Shown one piece after another: positions 1 through 7,759 of a DNA stretch of 38,356 bases. A model generated the notes under the pieces. That model was not told where the DNA came from and did no database searches. It saw only the letters and a program-made list of their open reading frames with translations. The position numbers and the translations under genes were made by a program. The first letter of the stretch is position 1. Every line of letters starts with the position of its first letter. The stretch comes from Alistipes sp. (GTDB lineage: Bacteria > Bacteroidota > Bacteroidia > Bacteroidales > Rikenellaceae), in the NCBI GenBank assembly GCA_017474235.1, contig JAFVIB010000022.1:1-38356 (forward strand), in the 5' to 3' direction.

Positions 1-339
1 CATACCCTTTACAGCCTCCTCTACAACAGCTGTCGGCTTACGGTTGAGCAGGTCCTCAGGAGTAGCGAAACGCTGACCACCCGGATAGCCGGTGTGACGA
101 ACATAGACCTTATCGGTCAACTTCTTGCCTGTAAGCTTCACCTTGTCCGCATTAACAACGATAACATAGTCACCGCAGTCAACATGTGGAGTGTAGCCAG
201 GCTTGTTTTTACCACACAGGATTTTTGCAACCTGTGAAGCCAAACGACCCAACACCTCATTTGTTGCATCGATTACCACCCACTCTTTGTTGGCGGTCGC
301 TGCATTCAACGAGATGGTTTTGTAGCTTAATGAATCCAT
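1..339 (-). CDS. rplM: 50S ribosomal protein L13 (partial, C-terminus beyond window)
   Basis: N-terminal 113 codons of ribosomal protein L13, a large-subunit protein that binds 23S rRNA early in assembly. Reading leftward from an ATG at 337-339, the protein starts MDSLSYKTISLNAATANKEW and continues through the conserved run VIDATNEVLGRLAS, the NKPGYTPHVDCGDYVIVVNA segment and the VRHTGYPGG stretch, all typical of L13. The reading frame runs off the left edge, so roughly the last quarter is missing; rpsI (S9) normally follows in the same operon but would lie outside the window. No Shine-Dalgarno is visible; an A/T-rich leader and a Bacteroidota-type promoter lie upstream. Identification is very secure. 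Confidence 0.95.
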   Translation of the reverse strand, partial: MDSLSYKTISLNAATANKEWVVIDATNEVLGRLASQVAKILCGKNKPGYTPHVDCGDYVIVVNADKVKLTGKKLTDKVYVRHTGYPGGQRFATPEDLLNRKPTAVVEEAVKGM

Positions 340-384
340 TTGTTGTTAATTAATACTTGTTGTTAATAATTTATAATCCAACCT

Positions 385-433
385 CGCACTTTGCGAGTGC
401 GCAAAGATACGACAATTTTCTGAAATACACAAC
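385..433 (-). promoter_or_regulatory. rplM promoter with 5' hairpin
   Basis: On the minus strand a TATCTTTG box (402-409) matches the Bacteroidota -7 consensus TAnnTTTG, with GTTG (430-433) 20 bp upstream at the -33 position. Directly downstream, CGCACT (385-390) and AGTGCG (396-401) form a 6-bp hairpin at or near the predicted transcript 5' end, followed by an A/T-rich leader of about 45 nt to the rplM ATG. Ribosomal-protein operons often carry autoregulatory leaders, so the hairpin could be part of one, but it is short and may be accidental. Confidence 0.6.
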
Positions 434-465
434 TTTTCGCGAAAAATTAAAATTTTTCATAAAAT

Positions 466-501
466 AGAAGAGGTCGTCTTAAATATTAGGCGACCTCTTC
501 T
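466..501 (-). terminator. Intrinsic terminator after the M23 peptidase gene
   Basis: AGAAGAGGTCG (466-476) is perfectly complementary to CGACCTCTTCT (491-501), an 11-bp stem with a 14-nt A/T-rich loop. On the minus strand it lies 19 bp beyond the stop codon of the M23 peptidase gene and is followed by a T-rich tract. It ends the yicC-to-M23 operon and shields the rplM promoter. Confidence 0.8.
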
Positions 502-519
502 ACTCAATATTTCTGCCAA

Positions 520-1509
520 CTATTTGACTCTCAGTACTCGACCAATTTGCAGTACGGTAGTCGATTTAATACCGTTCAGGCGGCATATTGCCGAAACTGT
601 TGTATGGTTACGCTTGGCTATCAGACCCAAATAGTCGCCCTTACGCACCTTGTAGTAGCGTTTCTCGGCAGAGAGAGCGGTCTCCTTCTTCTCGGCTGCA
701 TAACGCTCCTCCTCTGCATTAAAATCCTGCGAATATTTTGAATAGATACTGAAATATCCCTTCTTGAGCAAGAAGCAGTCACGGCGCAGTTCGCCCGTCT
801 TAAAGTTGATAAGACGCTCAGGGTCAAACGACTGTCCGTAGTAGCGAGTCTCAAAGTGAAGGTGCGGACCGGTACTTCTACCCGAATTACCACCAAGTGC
901 GATTGGCTGTCCGGCAACCACTCGGTCGCCCTCCTCTACAAGGCGTGCCGAGAGGTGACCGTGATATGTCTCAAGACCGTTATCGTGGCGAATAATAACA
1001 AGCGTTCCATAACCTGTATCTGTAGCCTTTGAGAAGCGTACTCGACCATCAAAAGCGGCACATATTGTATCGCCAACCTTGAGTGCAATATCAATACCGT
1101 TATGCGCTCTACGGTGGCGAATGCCGTAGCGTGAGGTTATGCGTCCGATATACGGATAGCGGAAATTCTTGAGAGAATCGACAAGGTTTATAGCCACGCT
1201 CTTTGGCAGTGAGTCGAGCTTCACGCCCTTATATGCCGAGATATTTGTCGTATCCCAAAACTTGCCATAGACAGTAGAGTCCTGCTCGATGGTTCTATTA
1301 TGAACATAACGCCAAGTGCCGTCGTTAAACAGGATAACCGACAGTGCCTGATTATCGGTTGCCAAAGTATCGACTACAATAGGCGACACGAGTGGCTCTA
1401 TGGCTGCGATTGTTGGCGGAGCCATAGCCACGGTATCTTTTACCGGCTCGGCAGCATACAGATTAAATGTTGCAACAAGTGCTACAACGGTAATAAAAAG
1501 TCTCTTCAT
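520..1509 (-). CDS. Secreted M23-family metallopeptidase with C-terminal LysM domain
   Basis: A 329-residue exported murein hydrolase. Residues 1-20 form a signal peptide (MKRLF, hydrophobic core, cleavage near NLYAA-EP). The catalytic LytM/M23 domain spans about 120-240: the Zn-binding H-x3-D motif appears as HNGID, with GHL and the signature GPHLHFE completing the site. A LysM-like peptidoglycan-binding module follows at about 284-329 (YYKVRKGDYLGLIAKR...NGI...LQIGRVLRV). Both Zn ligands are present, so it is probably an active endopeptidase rather than an EnvC-type activator. It is the last gene of the yicC-gmk-nadD-ddl-DUF3109 operon, 3 bp after DUF3109, which fits cell-wall turnover near ddl. 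Exact substrate bond is unknown. Confidence 0.9.
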   Translation of the reverse strand: MKRLFITVVALVATFNLYAAEPVKDTVAMAPPTIAAIEPLVSPIVVDTLATDNQALSVILFNDGTWRYVHNRTIEQDSTVYGKFWDTTNISAYKGVKLDSLPKSVAINLVDSLKNFRYPYIGRITSRYGIRHRRAHNGIDIALKVGDTICAAFDGRVRFSKATDTGYGTLVIIRHDNGLETYHGHLSARLVEEGDRVVAGQPIALGGNSGRSTGPHLHFETRYYGQSFDPERLINFKTGELRRDCFLLKKGYFSIYSKYSQDFNAEEERYAAEKKETALSAEKRYYKVRKGDYLGLIAKRNHTTVSAICRLNGIKSTTVLQIGRVLRVK

Positions 1510-1512
1510 ATC

Positions 1513-2091
1513 TTACTTACTATTTTTCAACAAATCCTCAGCACACTCTAACGCCTTATAGAACTCCTCGCCAAAGCGACGAATAATAGGCTCTTTGAGT
1601 GACTTATAGACAGGTATGCCCTGCTCTTTACCGAACTTACAAGCCGAAGAGCAGATACCCCAGCGGTGGTAATTAAGACCCACCGTACCATTTGAGAACT
1701 CCACAACGCGGATAGGATAGAGATGGCACGAGATAGGCTTCTTGAATGAGCATTTACCGGCACGATATGCCGCCTCGATAGCGCAGAGAGTTATCCCCTG
1801 CTCATTTACAAAGGTGTATGCACACTCACATCCATTGACAAGCGGAGTGGTATAGTCGCCATCAACATCGACAACCATAAAGCCCTGCTCCTCGACGGCT
1901 GCGATGCCCTCGGCTGTCATATATGGTTTATAATTCTCATACTCACTCTCGAGAATATCTACCTCCTCTATATCAAGCGGAGCCCCCGAGTCGCCATCAA
2001 TACAGCACTGCCCCTTACACGCTGTAATATCACAGCAGAAGTGCTCGGTCAGCAGGTCGGTACTGACAATTTTACCATCTATCTCTATCAT
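1513..2091 (-). CDS. DUF3109 family cysteine-rich protein
   Basis: A 192-residue cytosolic protein recognisable as DUF3109, a Bacteroidota-enriched family of unknown function. Cysteines cluster in an N-terminal block (CCDITACKGQCCID, residues 18-31), a central NGCECAYTF, a CAIEAAYRAGKCSFKKPISCHLYP segment split over about 100-125, and GICSSACKFG near 145. The spacing resembles YkgJ-like zinc- or iron-binding clusters, so metal binding is a reasonable inference but no activity is known. The ATG overlaps the ddl stop by 4 bp (ATGA), so it is translationally coupled to ddl. No signal peptide or membrane segment. Confidence 0.85.
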   Translation of the reverse strand: MIEIDGKIVSTDLLTEHFCCDITACKGQCCIDGDSGAPLDIEEVDILESEYENYKPYMTAEGIAAVEEQGFMVVDVDGDYTTPLVNGCECAYTFVNEQGITLCAIEAAYRAGKCSFKKPISCHLYPIRVVEFSNGTVGLNYHRWGICSSACKFGKEQGIPVYKSLKEPIIRRFGEEFYKALECAEDLLKNSK

Positions 2092-3089
2092 TTTGCACCA
2101 AATTGTTTAAGAGAGTCAGCTATCACAATATCATACAGCTCGCCAAGGGTCATTCCAGCCTCACGCACCTGCTTTGGTACAATACTGCCGCTACTCATAC
2201 CCGGGATAGAGTTTATCTCAATCATATAAGGCTCGCCGGCTGGTGTAACGATAAAGTCAATGCGGACAATACCGCTACAACGACAAGCACGATACGCCTC
2301 AAGGGTCATTCGGTTGAGTTTCTTTGCAATCTCGTCGCTGATAGGTGCCGGAGTAATTTCGTCTGACAAGCCCTCGGTATATTTCGCCTCAAAGTCAAAG
2401 AAGTCACGCTTTGAGACAATCTCGGTAATAGGCAGAAGAATCTCTCTATCCTCTGTAATCACCACGCCACAGCCCATCTCACGACCAACGATGCACTCCT
2501 CGATAAGCACCTCGTCGCTCTCTGCTGCCGCAGCGGCTACTGCTGCCTCAATCTGCTCGGCTGATGTAACCTTAGTCACACCAAAGCTGCTTCCACTTGC
2601 ATTTGGCTTAACAAAGAGTGGCAAGCCCAACTTGCTGACAATAGCCTCGGCATCAATCGTATCACCCTTGCAGATAAGCACCTCACGAGCGAGATTTATA
2701 CCCCTGCCTGCAACAGCGCGCTTAGTCGAAATCTTATCGAAAGTAATCGTCGAAGAGGTCTGTGAGCAAGATGAATATGGAATACCCATCATATCAAGAT
2801 AGCCCTGCAACTTACCATCCTCACCCGGTGTACCGTGGATAATAATGAGTGCATACTCAAACACCGTCTTCTCGCCTGCAACGGTAAGCGAAAAATCATT
2901 CTTATCCACCTCCCACTGAGAGCCATCGGCTGCTGTATAGGTCATATTACGATAGTGCAGGTCTATAACCTTCACATCATACTTCGAAGCATCAAGAGCC
3001 TCGGCTATCTGCTTTGCACTCGCTAAAGCAATCTCACGCTCAGAGGAGTTTCCGCCAGCAAGAAGTGCAACTTTAAGTCTATTACTCAT
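2088..3089 (-). CDS. ddl: D-alanine--D-alanine ligase
   Basis: A 333-residue ATP-grasp ligase joining two D-Ala for the peptidoglycan pentapeptide. Visible features: the N-terminal GGNSSEREIALASA motif (residues 12-25), IHGTPGEDGKLQGYLDMMGIP split over about 84-104, the ATP-grasp lysine loop LFVKPNASGSSFGV (about 159-172), IEECIVGREMGCGVV, and the Mg-binding RIDFIVTPAGEPYMIEINSIPGMS region near the C-terminus. Length is normal. The gene sits between nadD (overlapping by 1 bp) and DUF3109 (overlapping by 4 bp), inside one operon. Confidence 0.96.
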   Translation of the reverse strand: MSNRLKVALLAGGNSSEREIALASAKQIAEALDASKYDVKVIDLHYRNMTYTAADGSQWEVDKNDFSLTVAGEKTVFEYALIIIHGTPGEDGKLQGYLDMMGIPYSSCSQTSSTITFDKISTKRAVAGRGINLAREVLICKGDTIDAEAIVSKLGLPLFVKPNASGSSFGVTKVTSAEQIEAAVAAAAAESDEVLIEECIVGREMGCGVVITEDREILLPITEIVSKRDFFDFEAKYTEGLSDEITPAPISDEIAKKLNRMTLEAYRACRCSGIVRIDFIVTPAGEPYMIEINSIPGMSSGSIVPKQVREAGMTLGELYDIVIADSLKQFGAK

Positions 3090-3673
3090 TATCCGTAGAT
3101 CTTATTAAGTTTTATATAACTCTCCACCTCGGGAATAACCATCTCCGAGATATTACCGCCCTCGGCTATAGCCGTGCGGACATCGGTTGCCGAGTAGTCA
3201 AAGAGCGGTGCATCTGCAAGCACCGTTACCCTATCGGCAAACTTTTCGACCGCGTAGCTACGACGCGGATATACAAAAATCGGATAGCTCTCCAAAATCT
3301 GCTCATAGCTCTTCCAGCGGTCGAAACGCTCGACATTGTCAGCACCCATAAGCAGTGAAAACTCCATCTTATCGCCAAAATTCTCACTCAAAAACTTCAG
3401 CGTATCAATCGTATATGACGGGCGCGGAAGGGTAAACTCTACCGCCGACACCAATATCTTCTCCGGATATTTCGATGCCTGACAAGCCGCCTGACACATC
3501 TCATATCTCGAGAACTCGGCTGCAAGCTCATCCGACTGCTTATGCGGATTTTGAGGCGAGACAATCAGTATAACCTCATCTGCAATATTGCTCTCTACTG
3601 CATACTCCGCCAAAGCTATATGCCCACGGTGTACGGGATTAAAAGAGCCAAAATATAGCAATACTCGCTTCAT
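3089..3673 (-). CDS. nadD: Nicotinate-nucleotide adenylyltransferase
   Basis: A 194-residue nucleotidyltransferase that adenylates nicotinate mononucleotide in NAD synthesis. The N-terminal GSFNPVHRGHIALAEYA carries the GxFxPxHxGH nucleotidyltransferase signature; LLMGADNVERFDRWKSYEQI is the NadD substrate segment; FDYSATDVRTAIAEG is the C-terminal ISSTxIR-like motif, here with SATDVR. Length is normal. Its ATG overlaps the gmk stop codon (TAATG), a coupling repeated at several junctions of this operon. Confidence 0.95.
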   Translation of the reverse strand: MKRVLLYFGSFNPVHRGHIALAEYAVESNIADEVILIVSPQNPHKQSDELAAEFSRYEMCQAACQASKYPEKILVSAVEFTLPRPSYTIDTLKFLSENFGDKMEFSLLMGADNVERFDRWKSYEQILESYPIFVYPRRSYAVEKFADRVTVLADAPLFDYSATDVRTAIAEGGNISEMVIPEVESYIKLNKIYG

Positions 3674-4236
3674 TACTCGGCAATAAAGTTATCTATAATC
3701 TCACAAGTTGCCGCAACAGCCTGCTCCAAAATATCATTGACCACAATATGGTCAAACTCCGGTGCGCGCTCAATCTCCTGCCCTGCCTTGGCTACACGCT
3801 TGGCAATAACCTCCTCAGAATCTGTTCCTCTGCCAAAGAGTCGTCGCTCCAACTCCTCAACAGATGGCGGCATAATAAATATCGAGCAAGCCTTATCGCC
3901 AAATATCTTCTTGAGGTTTATACCACCCACAACATCGACATCAAAAACAATCACATTGCCCTTGCTCCAAATTCTATCAACCTCACTGCGCAGTGTTCCG
4001 TAGTGCGTTCCGGCATAGACAGCCTCCCACTCCACAAAAGCATCTGCCTCTATACGGCGCAGAAACTCCTCCTCGGTAAGGAAGTAGTAGTCCACTCCGT
4101 CACGCTCGGCTCCTCTCGGAGCGCGAGAAGTTGCAGAGATAGAGAACTCAAACTGCGGATATTTCTCCAACAACTTGTGTACGATAGTTGTCTTACCCGA
4201 CCCGCTCGGAGCTGAGAATATGATTACTTTCTCCAT
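3673..4236 (-). CDS. gmk: Guanylate kinase
   Basis: A 187-residue kinase converting GMP and ATP to GDP and ADP. The P-loop APSGSGKTTIVHKLL lies at residues 9-23, followed by the GMP-binding segment SATSRAPRGAERDGVDYYFL and FVEWEAVYAGTHYGT. Family length is about 185-205, so it is complete. It is second in the yicC-gmk-nadD order common in Bacteroidota, but here a 127-bp palindromic repeat occupies the yicC-gmk gap. I find no TAnnTTTG box directly upstream of gmk, so it probably depends on the yicC promoter and the repeat would be transcribed within the operon mRNA. Confidence 0.96.
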   Translation of the reverse strand: MEKVIIFSAPSGSGKTTIVHKLLEKYPQFEFSISATSRAPRGAERDGVDYYFLTEEEFLRRIEADAFVEWEAVYAGTHYGTLRSEVDRIWSKGNVIVFDVDVVGGINLKKIFGDKACSIFIMPPSVEELERRLFGRGTDSEEVIAKRVAKAGQEIERAPEFDHIVVNDILEQAVAATCEIIDNFIAE

Positions 4237-4268
4237 TTTATCTGTAGTTATTAGTCTGTTATTTGGGT

Positions 4269-4395
4269 AATTTATTGTCAGAGTTGTGTATTTACAACGC
4301 TCGGCGTTTTTCGAGGCGATGGGACATACTAAAGGTATTTCCCATTGTCGAGAAAAAGGTTAGCGGTAGTAAATGCGCCACTATCACAATAAATT
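4269..4395 (+). repeat. Dispersed palindromic element, copy A
   Basis: Outer arms AATTTATTGTC (4269-4279) and CACAATAAATT (4385-4395) pair except for one C-C. The inner element has a conserved ACAACGCTCGGC on the left and GGTTAGCGG on the right flanking a long stem TTTTTCGAGGCGATGGGA / TCCCATTGTCGAGAAAAA with apex CATAC-TAAA-GGTAT. The right arm encodes the last codons and the TGA stop of yicC, with a second in-frame stop TAG next to it. It lies inside the presumed yicC-gmk transcription unit. Confidence 0.85.
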
Positions 4396-5256
4396 GAGGA
4401 CCTGCTCCTTAATCTTCTCTAACTCGTCTTTCATCTTAACCACCAATACCTGAATATCGTGGTTATTTGCCTTTGAGCCGGTGGTATTAATTTCGCGACC
4501 CATCTCCTGCGCAATAAATCCGAGCTTACGACCTGCCAAAGGTTCTGTAGCAGCCACCTCGCGGAAATATTTGCAGTGGGCAGCAAGGCGAACCTTCTCC
4601 TCGGTAATGTCGAGTTTCTCGATATAGAATATCATCTCCTGCTCAAGGCGATTTTCATCTACCTCAATGCCAATCTTTGCAATACCCTCACGAATACGCT
4701 CACGCACAGCATCTGCGCGGGCTGTCTCAAACGGAGTGATAGCATCACGGCACTGCTCGATAATCTCTACCCTCTTAATCAGGTCTGCAATCAATATCTC
4801 GCCCTCCTGCACACGGAACGCATCAAGACGCTCTGCTGCAACATTCACCGCCTCAACTATCGCCTTTAACTCCTCATCAGAGACACTCTCGCTCTCGGTT
4901 GAAAGGACATTAGGCATACGCAACACTGCCGGCACGATAGCGTCAAAAGCGGCATCGATACCCGAGTAGCTGAGCGCATCTGTCACCTGATGCAGATAGG
5001 CACGGAAAATATCGTTATTTATCACGCCACCGGTCTGTACAGCCTCACTCTCAAATGTGATAAGCACATCAACCTTACCACGCACAAGAGCCTTAGCCAC
5101 AGCACTTCTCACCTCTGCCTCGGCAGCACGATATGCAAGCGGCAACTTGACAGACAAATCCAACTGCTTGGAATTAAGCGAGCGAATCTCTGCTGTAAAC
5201 TTCTTATTACCCACCTTGACCTCGGCTTTACCGAAGCCCGTCATAGATTTTTGCAT
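4384..5256 (-). CDS. yicC: YicC family endoribonuclease
   Basis: A 290-residue YicC-family protein; members have been described as endoribonucleases, and the gene is a habitual neighbour of gmk. The N-terminus MQKSMTGFGKAEV and the LNSKQLDLSVKLP segment belong to the YicC-N domain (1-155); the C-terminal DUF1732 domain is seen in IEKLDITEEKVRLAAHCKYF, GRKLGFIAQEMGREINT and the QVLNLL end. The ATG at 5254-5256 is preceded by a TACCTTTG -7 box. Oddity: the last codons (AAT TTA TTG) and the TGA lie within the terminal arm of palindromic repeat A, so the extreme C-terminus is shared with the repeat. Confidence 0.93.
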   Translation of the reverse strand: MQKSMTGFGKAEVKVGNKKFTAEIRSLNSKQLDLSVKLPLAYRAAEAEVRSAVAKALVRGKVDVLITFESEAVQTGGVINNDIFRAYLHQVTDALSYSGIDAAFDAIVPAVLRMPNVLSTESESVSDEELKAIVEAVNVAAERLDAFRVQEGEILIADLIKRVEIIEQCRDAITPFETARADAVRERIREGIAKIGIEVDENRLEQEMIFYIEKLDITEEKVRLAAHCKYFREVAATEPLAGRKLGFIAQEMGREINTTGSKANNHDIQVLVVKMKDELEKIKEQVLNLL

Positions 5257-5275
5257 AGTCTAAAAATTAATGGCA

Positions 5276-5307
5276 CAAAGGTAATAAAAAAATCTTGCGG
5301 GTGCAAG
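5276..5307 (-). promoter_or_regulatory. yicC operon promoter
   Basis: TACCTTTG on the minus strand (5276-5283) matches the Bacteroidota -7 box; CTTG (5304-5307) sits 20 bp further upstream in the -33 position. The -33 half lies inside the hairpin terminator of the preceding operon, so terminator and promoter overlap. It is 20 bp from the yicC start codon, giving a very short leader. Confidence 0.6.
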
Positions 5308-5314
5308 ATTTTTT
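5287..5314 (-). terminator. Perfect 12-bp hairpin terminator, probably bidirectional
   Basis: AAAAAATCTTGC (5287-5298) and GCAAGATTTTTT (5303-5314) are perfectly complementary around a 4-nt GGGT loop, with T tracts available on both strands. On the minus strand it follows the serC-serA-DUF1015 operon after repeat B. It overlaps the -33 region of the yicC promoter. Confidence 0.75.
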
Positions 5315-5391
5315 GTCTGATGCAGCAAAGAGAAAAGAGTAGAGAGTGTAAGCAGTGAATTTAAGAGATTCAGAGATTAGAGTACCTACCT

Positions 5392-5520
5392 ATTTTATCG
5401 TCAAAATGAGGCAGTTATGGTGCATCGTAAAAAAATAGCAGTCGCGGATAGTACTAAAGCATACAACCGTGACTGCTATTTAAGGGATGTGCAGCAGATG
5501 CCGCATTTTCACAATAAAAT
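5392..5520 (+). repeat. Dispersed palindromic element, copy B
   Basis: Outer arms ATTTTATCGTC (5392-5402) and CACAATAAAAT (5510-5520) pair apart from the family C-C mismatch and one C-A, which would be a G-U wobble in minus-strand RNA. The inner stem AAATAGCAGTCGCGG / CCGTGACTGCTATTT has an almost unrelated primary sequence compared with the other copies, yet keeps the apex GGATAGTACTAAA and the G-T pair. The CGCTCGGC flank is diverged. The right end contributes the first base of the DUF1015 stop triplet. Confidence 0.82.
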
Positions 5521-6755
5521 TAGAACTTGTGGATTACTACACCCGAGCGCAACTTCGGCTCAAACCAAGTAGTCTTCGGCGGCATAATATTACCGGTGTC
5601 GGCGATATCTATCAATTGGCGCATAGAGACAGGATAGAGGGCAAAAGCGACCTTCATCTCGCCACTATCTACACGGCGTTTAAGCTCGCCAAGACCGCGA
5701 ATACCGCCAACAAAGTCGATACGCTTTGAGGTACGCAGGTCTGTGATACCCAAAATCTTATCAAGGACAAGATTTGAGAGTACGGTAACATCGAGCACAC
5801 CAATAGGGTCATTATCATCGTAAGTACCCTCTTTAGCGGTAAGGCTATACCAAGTGCCGGCGAGGTACATTGAGAAGTTGTGCAGAGAAGATGGAGTATA
5901 TATCTCGGCACCGAGCTTCTCGACAGTAAAATCTGTCTCCAAAGCAGAGAGGAACTGCTCCTCAGTAAGTCCATTAAGATCCTTGACTACGCGGTTATAG
6001 TCGATAATGCGCAGGTGTGACTCAGGGAATGTTACAGCGAGGAAGTAGCAATACTCCTCCTCTCCGGTATGGTTAGGATTATTAGCCTTACACTCTGCAC
6101 CTACACGCGCAGCAGCTGCCGTACGGTGGTGACCATCGGCAACATAGAGTGCAGGGATTGTTGCAAAAATCTCTGTGATACGACGGCAAGTAGCCTGGTC
6201 GTCAATAACCCACAACTTATGACCGAATGTATCGGCAGCGGTAAAGTCATACTCCGCAGGCTTTGAAACCGCCTCGGCAACGATGGCGTCTATCTCTGAA
6301 TTATCCGGATAGGCAAAGAACACAGGCTCGATATTGGCACTCTGATTACGCACATGAATCATACGATCCTCCTCCTTATCGGGGCGAGTAAGCTCGTGCT
6401 TCTTGATAGCACCCGACAGGTAGTCCTCAAAGTGGCAGCACATAACAAGACCATACTGCGTTCTGCCGTTCATTGTCTGGGCATAGACATAGTAGCACTC
6501 CTTATTATCCTGAACAAGCCAACCGCGCTCTTGCCAGAGCTTAAAGTTCTCGACAGCCTTCTGATATACCTCCGCAGAGTGTTCGTCTGCGATAGGGTCA
6601 AAGTCTATCTCGGGCTTGATAATGTGGAGCAGAGAGCGTTCTGTAGCCTCAGCTTTTGCCTCGACAGAGTTCAGAACATCATAGGGGCGCGATGCCACCT
6701 CAGCGGCATACTGCTTTGGAGGGCGGACGCCCTGAAAAGGTTTAATGCGTACCAT
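5520..6755 (-). CDS. DUF1015 family protein in the serine operon
   Basis: A 411-residue DUF1015 protein, a family of unknown biochemical role that recurrently sits beside serA/serC. Recognisable segments: the N-terminal FQGVRPPKQYAAEVASRPYD, the YVYAQTMNGRTQYGLV strand, the conserved histidine motif YVADGHHRTAAAARV (about residues 226-240), and the C-terminal VSMRQLIDIADTGNIMPPKT segment, where the P-P-K-T/S-T end is family-typical. It starts 2 bp after the serA stop. The paired histidines suggest metal or phosphate chemistry, but that is inference. Its stop codon abuts the arm of repeat B. Confidence 0.88.
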   Translation of the reverse strand: MVRIKPFQGVRPPKQYAAEVASRPYDVLNSVEAKAEATERSLLHIIKPEIDFDPIADEHSAEVYQKAVENFKLWQERGWLVQDNKECYYVYAQTMNGRTQYGLVMCCHFEDYLSGAIKKHELTRPDKEEDRMIHVRNQSANIEPVFFAYPDNSEIDAIVAEAVSKPAEYDFTAADTFGHKLWVIDDQATCRRITEIFATIPALYVADGHHRTAAAARVGAECKANNPNHTGEEEYCYFLAVTFPESHLRIIDYNRVVKDLNGLTEEQFLSALETDFTVEKLGAEIYTPSSLHNFSMYLAGTWYSLTAKEGTYDDNDPIGVLDVTVLSNLVLDKILGITDLRTSKRIDFVGGIRGLGELKRRVDSGEMKVAFALYPVSMRQLIDIADTGNIMPPKTTWFEPKLRSGVVIHKF

Positions 6756-6757
6756 AA

Positions 6758-7756
6758 CTATCTATTTACCTGAAATTTGGTATTTCCTGTCTCAAAGAAA
6801 TCTACAATCTGTCGTGCAGCAGCAAGACCGGCATTGATATTTGCCTCGGCAGTCTCTGCGCCCATTTTCTTCGGCGTTGCAAATACGCGCTTACCGAACT
6901 GTTCGTTCATCTGGCAGCAACACTCAGGAGCAACATCGCTCACATACTTAAGGTCCTCACGCTCGGAGAGTGCCTTGCAGAGTCCCGCCTCGTCAATAAC
7001 CTCCTTACGGGCAGTATTGACAAGCGTTGCACCCTTAGGCATAGAGGTCAGCAGCTCGTAGCCGATAGAGCCCTTAGTCTGTGGTGTTGCAGGGATATGA
7101 AGCGAGAGGAAGTCGGCACGGCGATACAGCTCCTCCATAGACTCAACTCTCTCCACGCCATCGCACTCAAATACAGAGCAGTCGCTGACAAACGGGTCGT
7201 ATGCAATAACATTCATACCCAAAGCCTTACCCTTACAGCCCACAAGGCGACCCACATTACCGTAAGCGTGAATAGCGAGGGTCTTACCCTTAATTTCGCC
7301 ACCTGTGCCCGGGGTAAAGCAGTTGCGCGACATAAATATCATCATCGCAATAGCCAACTCAGCCACAGCGTTTGAGTTCTGACCCGGAGTATTCATCACA
7401 ACGACCCCACGAGCCTTAGCATCGCAGCAGTCCACATTGTCATAACCTGCACCGGCACGAACAACAATCTTGAGGTTTGGTGCAGCAGCAAGCACATCGC
7501 AAGTGATTTTATCACTACGCACAATCAGTGCATCGACATCTGCCACAGCATCCAGAAGCTGGGTCTTATCTGTATATTTCTCGAGGCGAACAACAGTATG
7601 ACCTGCGCCCTCTAGTATCTCTACCATACCATCTACCGCAGCCTTAGCAAACGGTTTCTCTGTTGCAATAAGAACTTTCATACCCTTTACAAATGATGTG
7701 AAATATAGTGCTTTCTCCTCTTTTTTCTCGAATGTATATGGAACTATAGTCGCCAT
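6758..7756 (-). CDS. serA: D-3-phosphoglycerate dehydrogenase
   Basis: A D-2-hydroxyacid dehydrogenase for the first step of serine synthesis, short form without ACT domain. The substrate domain starts MKVLIATEKPFAKAAVDGM; the Rossmann region shows HAYGNVGRLVGCKGKALGM, a variant of GxGxxG with Ala-Tyr-Gly; the family motif ...LVNTARKEVIDEAGL carries the usual NTxR region; the catalytic His appears replaced or shifted in the SDVAPECC segment, as in Bacteroidota forms. The reading frame gives 332 residues from 7756, but the family usually begins at the internal ATG at 7679-7681 (307 residues). The upstream ATG lies only 3 bp after serC, so either start is possible and I prefer neither strongly. 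Operon: serC-serA-DUF1015. Confidence 0.9.
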   Translation of the reverse strand: MATIVPYTFEKKEEKALYFTSFVKGMKVLIATEKPFAKAAVDGMVEILEGAGHTVVRLEKYTDKTQLLDAVADVDALIVRSDKITCDVLAAAPNLKIVVRAGAGYDNVDCCDAKARGVVVMNTPGQNSNAVAELAIAMMIFMSRNCFTPGTGGEIKGKTLAIHAYGNVGRLVGCKGKALGMNVIAYDPFVSDCSVFECDGVERVESMEELYRRADFLSLHIPATPQTKGSIGYELLTSMPKGATLVNTARKEVIDEAGLCKALSEREDLKYVSDVAPECCCQMNEQFGKRVFATPKKMGAETAEANINAGLAAARQIVDFFETGNTKFQVNR

Positions 7757-7759
7757 AGC

